Of a DNA stretch of 64,000 bases, positions 7,719 through 17,562 are shown piece by piece. The stretch lies in the NCBI GenBank assembly GCA_030760725.1, contig JASWHV010000003.1:59472517-59536516 (forward strand). The letters run 5' to 3'. The stretch comes from Neostapfia colusana. Its lineage: Eukaryota; Streptophyta; Magnoliopsida; Poales; Poaceae. The first letter of the stretch is position 1; each line of letters starts with the position of its first letter. The notes beneath the pieces were generated by a model. The model worked only from the letters and a program-made list of their open reading frames with translations. It was not told the DNA's origin and made no database searches. The position numbers and the translations under genes were made by a program.

Positions 7719-10146
7719 TGTAAGGGCCTCAGTTTTTGACACACATTTGCAGTGTTCATCACCACACCACACACCTCATTTGAGGAAGAATGATGAACAC
7801 AAATGAAGAGCAAGTAACAATTATCAACATGCTCATTAGAGAACAAACTTACACATTGCAAAAGTGGTATTTCCCACATGTGATATAGATGGGCTGGACA
7901 TATGAAAACTCCTACACTTTGCTAAGGATGTCCATGCCAAGTTTCACCCAAATTCAAAACCTTTTTGAGGTCAGTTTGGGTATAGTTAGGAAGAGGACAG
8001 TTTGAAACCATATTCAAATTCAAACTGTTTTTATCCCATGAATTTAAAAGTGGAAGGCATATTCTTACTCAGCACATTTTTGAGAGCTCACACACCAATT
8101 TTCACTCCATTTGGAGTTGATGTTGACATGAGCTAAGGGGGAGAAATTCAAACTTTATTTGAATTTCAAACTGAACTTGTGCTGAAATTCATTCAAACCA
8201 AACCTCATTTGAACTTGGATCAATTCAAATGGCCCATGGGTGAATAATTTGAATTGCCAAGGGTAGTATGGGGTTCACTGTTTACAACAGTGATTAGGAG
8301 TAAATTTCAGAGGTTAAAATGAGGGGTGGGACCCACATGTCAGCCTCTACTTCAACACAAACCGACTGAAACGCAGCTCCATCAGTTCCCGGGTGCAGTG
8401 TGCGCGCGCCACCGAGGGGGCAGCCGGCGCCAGCTCCTGCTGCGCGCCCCAAGCCAGAGACCAGTCGCCGGGCTACTTATCCCCTCCACGGCGTGCTTCA
8501 GTCGCCCATTCCCCGAGCTGCCGACGTGCACGACCGGTTCTTCCACTGCAATCGCCGCCGCCTGAGCTCACGTTTGATCAAGCCCAATCACTCGCGAGCA
8601 CCGCTTCCTCCACAGAAAAACGGCACCAAGAGATCGTGAGCAACCTCCTAGACGCCGTGTTGGCCAGTGAGCAAGCGTCCTCGAGCTGTACCGAACCATT
8701 TCTCCGACGAACCAAGCATCGCCGCCGATCGGGCTCTCGTAGACAGCACAGCACAGCCGTTGTCACGTCCTCTTCTCTACACAAGAAAGGTGTGTGATTG
8801 TATGTAGATGGAGTAGCCGAAAGCCGTTTGGCGATTGATCAACCCTCGGCCGAGAATTTCCAAATTTACTCTTGATCAGTTCATAAGGACCGAGCTCACC
8901 TTCGGGTGAAATTCGTGCTCTATGCACGAGGGTTGGACGAGCTCGTTACCTAGTAGCTTCTACGCATGATAGCGCCCACGCTCGAACTGGAATTAGAGAA
9001 AACCATCGAGAATCAGCCATGATATGGCTGTTTTCCCCGCCGCCATGGCTGAACACCTCGGCTCACCGTCGAGAGCCTAGTTGCCGGCATTTCTAGCTTC
9101 CACCCAGCCCTGGTTCGTGTTTCCCATGCTCTACTGATGCTCTCCGACCGATTTCCGGTCGATTTGGTGCACGGGAGAGCGGGACCGACCTCACCGGAAC
9201 CCTAGCAGGTGCTGTCATCGGTGCGCACGGGTTTCCGGTCATCGCCGGCGGCCGGTGACCCCACCATCGAGTCCAGGGGGTCAGTGAAGGGGCAGGCTGC
9301 AAGTTTCGGGCCGGGGGTGGCCGGGAACTCAGTTCCGGCGAGGGTCGCCGGAGAACGCCGCCGCCGCGCAGTTGGCGCGAGGAGGGAGACGACGCACTGT
9401 GTGCGGGGCCCACAAGCCAGAGTTTAAACTTTTTCCCGAATTTTAGTTTCAGTTCAAACTTCAAATCCTTATAACTTTGGCTAGAAAGCTCCAAATTGAG
9501 TGAACCAAATTTTGCTGGATTCAGCTCTCCGAGTAGTTTCCAGCAAATCAAGTTTCACTTCATGAAAACCCTTAATTTTCCAGAATTAATTCCTCAAAGT
9601 TTGAACTGTTAGGAATTTTAACTGGAGAATCCTTTGGAGGAAAATCCTGAAATTTTGCTGAGATATTCACCAAAATATCCCTGGACTACCATAAAAATTT
9701 CAGATCCATTTGAGCTCATTTAATCCACCTAATGGTGTGATTAGTGAAACTGTTCCAGAGAAAATAGAAAATGTTCAGAAACATTTACAGAATTTTCTCT
9801 GAAATTGTTTAGCTCATATCTTTAGTTAGGGACTTCCAAATTAAGTGAGACCAACTCCATTAGAACCCTCTGAAAATCTAATTTTCAGACAGTCATAGTT
9901 TGTCTCATGAAAATTCCTAGAACACCCTAAGAGTTCCAATTAAGGTCAAGGACATAATTAATTGTGGAGGGCTCAAATGAGCTTTGCTGCAACTAAAACT
10001 TGACCAAGTCTCTGTTTAGGTTGTATCCAAGCCACAGTAAAAGTTTCACAGTCATTAGGTCTGTCTAGCAAAGGTTATAGACTTCACAACTTCAAAGATA
10101 ATACAAATGCATTTAAATTAATACATACATTGCTCTTATCATGTAG

Positions 10147-11408
10147 TCGCTAAGGTCGAGGAGGAACCCGAAGTCCTAGACTTCGTTACTCCGGAGGAAC
10201 AGCTAGCCTACGACCAAGAGCAGCAAGGCAAGCTCCGGTTTGCATTAACCATTTTACAAATTTTTATTGTTTTGAGCACATACTTGTTTCCTTTATTCTG
10301 TGCATTAGAGTCTTGTTTGGAAACCCCCACTGCATAGCCAAGAAAACCATGGGTTGGGGTTTAGGATTGCAAACCCCGTTAGCCACTGCATTGCTAGGAT
10401 AGAGTAGGATTCGGTACAAGTCGAGTAGTTGGAACTACTCGCGAGAATAGGCTAGAGGCACATTGCTCGGGTAGAGATAGCACATGATACACATGGCAAG
10501 AAAATGAGACCGAGCGGAGAGTAAGGGCAGCAGGACTTTGGGGCCTGTGTGCTGTAGCTCCGCTTGTGTCGGTTGGGGACCAAGCCGTGTGCGGGCCTGT
10601 TGAACAAGCTAGAACAGTACCGAAGACCTACCGGCTATATGGGAACCGGGAAACTGATGTAACTCGGGCAGCTGGTTATTGAGGCATTGCCCGTCGTTCA
10701 GAGGGTAGGTTGAGAGCTTGAGGTGTAAATCGGCTGGCGGCACGGAGATGCGCGTGCAGAGACCTCTTGCTCGGGACGATGGGACCGGTTCAATATTTGT
10801 CTAACGGGTGAAAGGTAGTCGCGTACGGCGTCCGTGATGGTTGTTGTAGGCAACATCGAGTACGGGCGTACGTGACGGGTTGTTCGGGTAACCCTGCAGG
10901 TGTAAATCGATTATAATCGCCGTCCCTCGCGGTCAGTGAGTACCACTTGTTCACTGTACCGTGACGTAGAAAGAACAGGCTAGTCACATGTTAAAATGTT
11001 GCTGATTGAAAGCTGGACATTGATGGTTAATGATATGCTGTAGCTTAGAGCTAACTAAAGTTCTTTTCAACTTTGGGCAGAGTACATGAGAGAAATGTGT
11101 TTCTTGTTTGATTGCGGCTCTCTCATGTGCCCTAGCGTAAGGTTCTCCACAACCTGCTGCTAAAACTTGAAAGTAAGGTTCTACTAATTAGGCGAGTCCT
11201 TGCAAATGATTTTTACCTCATGCAACCCATTACCCTCATGTAGAAGTTCCATGTTTAGGTGAGACGGGTCAGACTTGCTGAGCCTTCGTGCTCACTGCTT
11301 GTGTTTGAAGCTTTTGCAGGGTTCTATGAGGAAGGGACTCCCGAAGATGAGACGGAACCCCAGGAGGGGAACCCCATCGAGTGGGAGTCGTGCACGCCGC
11401 AGAGTTAG
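10147..11408 (+). CDS. LTR-internal spliced acidic ORF, exons 2 and 3 (start exon unresolved)
   Basis: Exon 2 is 10147-10227 and exon 3 is 11320-11408, separated by a GC-AG intron (AAG|GCAAGC to TTTTGCAG). Exon 2 begins two bases into a codon and ends one base into the next; exon 3 supplies the remaining two bases and stays open to TAG. Exon 2 reads with the core EEEPEVLDFVTPEEQ, exon 3 ends EWESCTPQS. The B1 LTR has the same exon lengths and phase, and the PEVLDF block is conserved through four silent codon changes. A donor-like AAAG|GTGTGT after 8789 has the right phase for an upstream exon, but I found no ATG in that frame. The peptide has no recognisable domain. Confidence 0.5.
10422..10441 (+). 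other. Palindromic LTR hairpin CGAGTAGTT/AACTACTCG
   Basis: A nine-base perfect inverted repeat lies in the LTR ORF intron, preceded by CGGTACAAGT. Equivalent hairpins occur in B1, both B2 LTRs, C, D and F, with changes that mostly keep pairing. Confidence 0.6.
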
Positions 11409-11639
11409 TGTGCGTGTGTGCTAGCAAGGACACGTTCGAGGGCTGAACGTGCACTTGATGCTTAGTCTACGCCCGCGAGTGTAGACTGAACTTATTTTGA
11501 TGTAAACGTGTTCATAAACTTGTTTATGTAATAAAACTTCCGCTTCCGCTTTGCACCTTTGACGTGTGTTATACGGTGCTGTGCAACGCAGCACCCCTCA
11601 GCGTGATCCTGGCTCGACAGGACCAATGGGGTCGTGTCA

Positions 11640-13539
11640 TCTAAGCTCATTTAGTTACCCAAATGGGGTGATTAAGAGAACTGCCCTGAGAAAATAGAAA
11701 AATGTACAGAAACATTTTTCAGATTTTCTCAAATCTTAATTAGGGCATAACTTTCTGCAGAATTCTTCAAATGACATGAAACCAACTCCATTAGAACCAT
11801 CCTAAATTCTAGTTTCCAGAAAGTAATGGTGGGAGCCATGAAAAACCTTGGAATTACTTAGAGGCTCAAATATTGACCAAATAGGCTTTTATTTGTACAA
11901 GGTTCAATTGAACTTTGTTTCAAATAAAACTTGGTCACAACTCTGGTTAGGACCCTACCAATCCACCATAAAAATTTCAGAACCAAAGGGGAGGGCTAGC
12001 TAGAATTATTAGCCATTATGTATTCAAGATCACGCATTGCATTTAAATTAACATGTAGTATTTCATTAACGTGTAGTCGCTGAAGGCGAGGAAGCTCCGG
12101 AGGTTCTCGACTTCCTGCTTCCAGAGGAAGAACTGACTCCTGACCAGCAGCAACAAGGCAAGCCCCGGTTTGCATTAACTCTTTTACAAAGTTTTTATTT
12201 TGTTTACATACGTAGGGTGAGGTATGAATGTGCATTAGGTATAGACTGAATGAAACCCCACTTGCATGACCAGAAATTTTCCATAAGAGTGGGTAGTGTC
12301 TAAGACCTCGAGTAGAAAGGCTATGCTTTATGAGTCATAGGACTTCGGTACAAGTCGAGTAGTTGGAATCTACTCGCGAGATAGGCTTGGGACACACGGG
12401 TTCGGTTGAGTGATGTGAGATCACTTTAGTAATGAAAAGGAGACTAGACAGGGGCTAGGGCGCAGCAAGAGGGAGTCTTGTGTGTGCAGCCCTGTCCGTG
12501 TCGATTGAGGACCGATCCGTGTGTGGCCCACGCTGATCAAGTTTGAACGTACCGAAGGCATATCGGATATATGGGCCCCGATAAACCGATGTAGCCTAAA
12601 CCTCCGGGCGTCGAGGCATAGCACACCGATTTATAGGTGTAGGTTGAGGGCAGCAAGGTGGAAATCTGCCAACGGCATAGAGAGATGCTCCGTGTGGGGA
12701 ACCTCCTGCTCGTTTTGGTGCGACCGATTTGACGTTTGGGCTGTTGGGTGAAAGGTTGTCCCGTACGACATCGAGTGAGCGTGCTGTGCAGCTCCACGGG
12801 TGGGCATACGTGACGTGCTCTTTGGGTTTCCCTGCAGGTGTATATCGAGTCGATTCGCCATCCCTCGCGGTGAAGAGTACCACTTGGTCACTGAGTCATG
12901 ACGTAGACTAATGTATGAAATATGGTGATTCAATACTGCTGATTTGATATAATATTGTATTGCTACATTTTTGCCACCAAATATTGCTTACTAAATTTCA
13001 GCTTCCTGAACTGTTAACTTGTTGCTAAAAGTTGAACTAAGGATGAACTTGTAGGCGAGTCCATTTGTTGCAATATGACTATCCTACGTCATGGTACACC
13101 TCATGTAGAGTTTCATGCTTAGGTGAGTCGGTTAAGCCTTGTTGAGCCATCGTGCTCACGGTTGCTGCTTAAGTGTTTTTCAGGTGAGGAGCCACCCACA
13201 GACTCGGAGTACGAGTCCATCGGCGAGGGTTACCCTCCGTCGGGGACCACGGCTGAGTGGGAGCCGTACACGCCGCGCTGAGCTGAGATGTGCAGCTAGT
13301 GTGGGTTGCCCTAGGGCTGGGCAACCGACTTTTGCCAGATAGGCGGGCGTGAGTTGTACAAAAGAAACTTCCGCTGTGTAATAAAAGACCCTAGTTTGTA
13401 ACTGAGAAGTGTACTACTTTGTACATTCAGTTTGTTTTCCCATGTAATATAATGTGTTCTTATGACGTGTGCTGTCGGGTGTCGCATCGCGCGGCACCAC
13501 CCTCTGCGATCCTGGATGAGCGGATTCCGGTCCGCCACA
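11640..13539 (+). repeat. B1: 3' part of a B-family LTR
   Basis: It is collinear with the B2 LTRs and ends at the family terminus TCCGCCACA. Element A is inserted at its left edge; the rest of B1 is outside the window. The sequence after 13539 resumes in the middle of another B LTR, so B1 was itself inserted into B2. It contains LTR ORF exons, the CGAGTAG hairpin (12356-12376), AATAAA (13380-13385) and the U5 stem-loop (13478-13498). Confidence 0.85.
12077..13281 (+). CDS. LTR-internal spliced acidic ORF, exons 2 and 3 (B1 copy)
   Basis: Exon 2 is 12077-12157 (81 bases, as in A) and exon 3 is 13184-13281, with intron AAG|GCAAGC to TTTTCAG. Exon 2 includes EEAPEVLDFLLPEEE; exon 3 starts GEEPPTDSEYES and ends EWEPYTPR before TGA. 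Against the B2 5' LTR, exon 2 shows eight silent changes and four changed codons in 27, which suggests purifying selection. This is the cleanest copy. Function unknown; start exon not identified. Confidence 0.5.
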
Positions 13540-15582
13540 TGAAACTTAATAGTTTTCCAGAATTAAATCCCTAAAATTTAAACTGTTCAGAATTTTATCT
13601 GGAGGATTACGTTATGAAAAATTCTGAAATTTGGCTGGGAGGTTTATTGGGAAATCCTTGAGTCACAGTAAAAATTTCAGACCCATCTGAGTTCATTTAG
13701 TCCTCCTAATGTTTTGATTAAGTGAACTGCCCTGAGAAAATAGAAAAATGTACAGAAACATTTTTCAGATTTTCTCAAATCTTGTTTAGGGCGTAACTCC
13801 CTCTAACATTTTTCAAATGACATGAAACCAATTCCATTAGAATCATATCAAATTCTAGTTTCCAGAAAATAAGGGTTGGAGCCATGAAAACCCCTGGAAT
13901 CCCTTAGAGGCTCCAATATTGACCAAATAGGTTTTTATTTGTACATAGCTCAAATGAGCTTTGTTTCAAATAAAACTTGGTCAATACTCTGGTTAGGACC
14001 CTACCAAGCCACCATAAAATATTCAGAACCAAAGGAGAGGGCTAGCTAGAGTTATAGTAATTACTTATTCAATTCTAAACATTGTATTTGAATTGACATG
14101 TAGTATCTTGTTAACGTGTAGTCGCTGAAGGCGAGGAGACTCCAGAAGTGCTCGACTTCCTTCTTCCGGACGAAGCCCTAACCACTGACCAGCAGCAACA
14201 AGGCAAGCCCCGGTTTGCATTAACCCATTTTATAAAGTTTTGCTTTATGTACATACTTAGTGTGAGGTATATTTATGTGCATTAGGTGTAGGATGGATGA
14301 GACCCCAAATGCATAATCAGATTTTCCTATAAGAGTGAGGGTAGTGTCTAAGACCTTGAGTAGACAGGCTTTGCTTAATGATTCATAGGACTGACGGTAC
14401 AAGTCGAGTAGTTGGAATCTACTCGCGAGTTAGGCTTGGGACACACGGGATTGGTTCGAGTGATGTGAGATCACTTTAGAAATGAAAATGACACTAGGAA
14501 GAGGCTAGTGCGCAGCAAGAGGAAGTCTTGTGTGCGCAGCCCTGTCCGTGTCGATTGAGGACCGATCTGTGTGCGGCCCTGCTGAACAAGTATTGAATGT
14601 ACCAAAGGCATATCGGATATATGGGCCCCGATAAACCGATGTAAACTATACCTCCGGGCGTCGAGGCATAACACACCGATTTATAGGTGTAGGCCGAGGG
14701 CAGCAAGGAGGAAATCTGCTAACGGGCATAGAGAGATGCTCCGTGTAGGGAACCTCCTGCTCGTTTCGGTGCGACCGGTTCGACGTTTGGGCTGTTGGGT
14801 GAAAGGTTGTCCCGTACGGCATCGAGTGAGCGTGTTGTGCAGCTTCACGGGTGGGCGTACGTGACGTGCTCTTTGGGTATCCCTGCAGGTGTATATCGAG
14901 TCGATTCACCGTCCCTCACAGTGATGAGTACCGCTTGTTCACTGTGTCGTAAAGTAGATAAATCATGGAATGTTATGATTCAATTATGCTGATATGTATA
15001 ATTGTATTGCTACATGGGTGCCACCAAGTATTGCTTACTAAATTTCTTATTCATGAACTGTTAACTTGTGGCTAAAAGATGAACTAAGGATGAACTTGTA
15101 GGCGTGTCCATTTGCTGAAATTACTATCCCATGTTCGTGTAAGCTGCATGTAGAGTTTCATGCCTAGGTGAGTCGGTTAAGTCTTGTTGAGCCATTGTGC
15201 TCATGGTTGCTGCTTAAGTGTTTTTTAGGTGAGGAGCCACCCACGGACTCGGTTACGAGTCCACCGGCGAGGGTTACCCTCCGTCAGGGACCACGGCTGA
15301 GTGGGAGCCGTACACACCGCGCTAAGCTGAGGAGTGCATCTAGTGTGGGTTGCCCTAGGGCTGGGCAACCGACTTCTGCTAGATAGACGGGCTTGAGTTG
15401 TACAAATTTAACTTCCGCTGTGCAATATAAACACTAGTTTCTAACTGAGTAGTGTACTACTTTGTACATTTCAGTTGGTTTTCAATGTAATACAATGTAT
15501 CCTTATGATGTGTGCTGTCGGGTGTCGCATCGTGCGGCACCACCCTCTGTGATCCTGGATGAGTAGATTCTGGTCCGCCACA
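13540..15582 (+). repeat. 5' LTR of B2, 3' half
   Basis: It starts mid-LTR at the B1 insertion point and ends CCGCCACA before the primer site. It contains the CGAGTAG hairpin (14405-14425) and the U5 stem-loop GGTGTCG/CGGCACC (15521-15541). Confidence 0.9.
14122..15325 (+). pseudogene. Decayed LTR-internal ORF, B2 5' LTR
   Basis: Exon 2 (14122-14202) is open and reads EETPEVLDFLLPDEA. Exon 3 (from 15229) has lost one base after GACTCGG relative to B1, which shifts the frame. The GC donor and AG acceptor are retained. Confidence 0.45.
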
Positions 15583-15585
15583 GGC

Positions 15586-15597
15586 TGGTATCAGAGT
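15586..15597 (+). other. Primer binding site of B2
   Basis: TGGTATCAGAGT matches the initiator Met-tRNA site, with a substitution at the last base. It begins three bases after the LTR end. Confidence 0.85.
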
Positions 15598-15599
15598 GG

Positions 15600-17562
15600 C
15601 ATTGGGGATAGCACATTAATTAAGGACTGTATTACGGGAAAACTTCGGTTAAGGTGAGTATTCGGTAGTTTGCCCAAGTAAGGACTATATTAGCATAGTT
15701 ACTTAAAGTGGCAAGACTAACATATGTGTTATAATTCTGAATTTTAATTATGTAACGACGCACCTACGCTCTGGTAAGAATGGTAAGGAACGCTACCGAA
15801 AGCGGTTCAATTTCGGTTAGCTCCCCTGACAAGGAACGTGGTTCAGGGATAGGTATCACAGCTTGGTGTGAGACGTCAATATGAAACTCTTGGACTCTCA
15901 TGTTCTTGAGTTCATATGAAACGCTGATCCCTAGCATGCATTAGGCAAGTAAGTGGAGACCCCACCGTGTGGTCAGTAACGCGATAGTGTGTTCGTCTGG
16001 AAATAGCCCAGGGGGACATACGCAGCACTTGCCATCGGCGTGCCCTGCAGGGCAGTAGGTGGTATCTGTTGGGGTGATAAAATTCCCAACCGTGACGACC
16101 CGTTCGCGCTCTACTCGGGTTCCCCGTCGTGTGGTGTTGAAACACGATCACGTACCTTGAGATGTGGCTTAACTCAAGGACGGCCGTATGGCAATGATAT
16201 GGGCGTTTGTATTTACTTTCAAATATGGTCCTGCCTGAAATGAAAATAACCTTTGAGTGCATCATTATTGTGTGGTCTTCTGCAGGTACTAACCACGTAT
16301 GTATCCCGTGTAGTATACGTGTGCAGCGACCGTTTAGTGCCACAATTGAGACGTATATGCCGGCATAATCCGGTTAGGATTTTCCTTTTTGTGAGAAACG
16401 TAGTACCAACATATCATAGGCATGTGCATCAAAGATAATGATAAACAAGGAATTAAAATCACGAAGTTTTAACATTTAGGACCCTGGGTGGGGTAGAAAA
16501 ATTTAATAGTTGATCAGTGTAGTCCAAGGGATGGAAAAACAGAGTGCTCTGTTTTGAGCAGCAAGTTTGCTGAACTTTGACAGAGCATCATTCACAGATC
16601 ATTTAGCCAATGGAGGTGTGGGGTATGGTTCTGGAAATATGTTTAAACACTCTACAACTTTGTTGTAGACTCCCGGAGCTGAATCACACCTTAAGATGCC
16701 TTAAATCCCAGAGGATTGTAAACTGTCCAGAACCAGGACAGATTTAAAACACTCTCTGGACTGTTCTGTTTTTCAAGCATAACTTACTGTAGAAAAATCT
16801 GAAATTATCATATGATACATCTTTGAAAAGGGTAAGAGATGTTTTACATCTTTGTAATTCAAAGTTTCTGCAATTGCAGCAAGGAATGAAGCTGAAATCA
16901 GAGTTGAAAACAGCAACTTCCAAAGGAGGTGCTGTTGAAATTCTTCCAGAAATTCTGTTGACTTTGAATTACCATAACTTTTAAACCAAAGCCGATCTGG
17001 GGGCAAATAAATACTCGTTGGAAGTATACTGAAGTTAACTTTAACTTTGGTATTCAGCTCGAGGAATGAAAATGCCCAGAACCAGATCAAAATCTGGAAT
17101 ATGTAGGAACTGGTCATTCGGGCAGAAGGATGACAGTTAAACTAAACTGAGAGATTGTTGTACCCTAGAGGGTTTAAGTACTGCCAGTGGGGTAGAACAT
17201 ACTCTTGAGTGGTTATGTTCAACTAGTGAAAGATTTGAGTGTATGTATTGCTCAAGCTTCTTTTGCTAGAGACCATGTTTGTGTCGTATTGAAGATAAAA
17301 GGGTAGTATACGTGATGGCAAAGCGATATTAAAGTCTCGTAGTGACCAAACCTAGTTGAGATGAATTTCTAAAGAGGGAGTCCATCAAATTGGATTTAAC
17401 TAGCTTGTATTTGGTCTGGTAATGGTGTAGCTTGTGCAAAGTTATTACATTATCTGTATACAAGGTGTATCACATGTTTTACTGTCATTATGTTTTACAC
17501 CTATTTTATTAGACTGCATGAAATATGTTGTGGGACTGATGGTTATTGTCGTATGGTTGCAG
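15600..17562 (+). other. Leader of B2, no ORF0
   Basis: The first 800 bases align in part with the A leader, including CTGCAG|GTACTA at 16280-16291, where A has CTGCAG|GTAGCC. The rest is AT-rich with modules such as CATAACTT. I see no open frame equivalent to ORF0. It ends in TGGTTGCAG directly before the gag ATG, with a branch-point-like GACTGAT about 25 bases upstream. Confidence 0.65.

Larger units (their letters stand above)
1..11639 (+). mobile_element. Element A: nearly intact Ty3/gypsy Tekay-lineage chromovirus, cut by the window start
   Basis: The order is partial 5' LTR (1-376), Met-tRNA primer site, 1.5-kb leader, extra ORF0, gag-pol, polypurine tract and complete 3' LTR (7719-11639). 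Positions 1-376 align without gaps to 11264-11639 and differ at only 5 sites (1.3%), which is about 0.5 million years at the commonly used grass rate of 1.3e-8 per site per year. The chromodomain, long LTRs and single gag-pol frame place it in Tekay/Del. The right end abuts the interior of a B-family LTR, so the host site is another element; the left flank and its target-site duplication lie outside the window. Both coding frames are open, so this is the copy here most likely to be functional. Confidence 0.93.
7719..11639 (+). repeat. 3' LTR of element A, complete (3,921 bp)
   Basis: It runs from TGTAAGGG to GTGTCA. The first 600 bases are AT-rich, followed by a GC-rich block (about 8330-9430) with a weak TATA-like CTACTTAT near 8473, at the same offset (about 750) as a TATA-like sequence in the B2 LTR. 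A module of about 90 bases recurs about 345 bases apart (9471 and 9816). Exons of an LTR-internal ORF lie at 10147-10227 and 11320-11408, a palindromic hairpin at 10422-10441 and AATAAA at 11530-11535. Short open frames in the GC-rich block are not conserved. Confidence 0.95.

Noticed and set aside
8393..8797. 134-codon frame in the GC-rich part of the A LTR as a gene of its own
   Set aside because: It opens with GTG, has no internal Met and is not conserved in other LTRs. It is kept only as a possible upstream exon because its end has the right splice phase.
9093..9551. 152-codon minus-strand frame in the A LTR, and similar frames at 23441-23896, 29312-29665 and 61843-62199
   Set aside because: GC-rich blocks give long chance frames; the proteins do not align with each other beyond shared DNA and frames break between copies.
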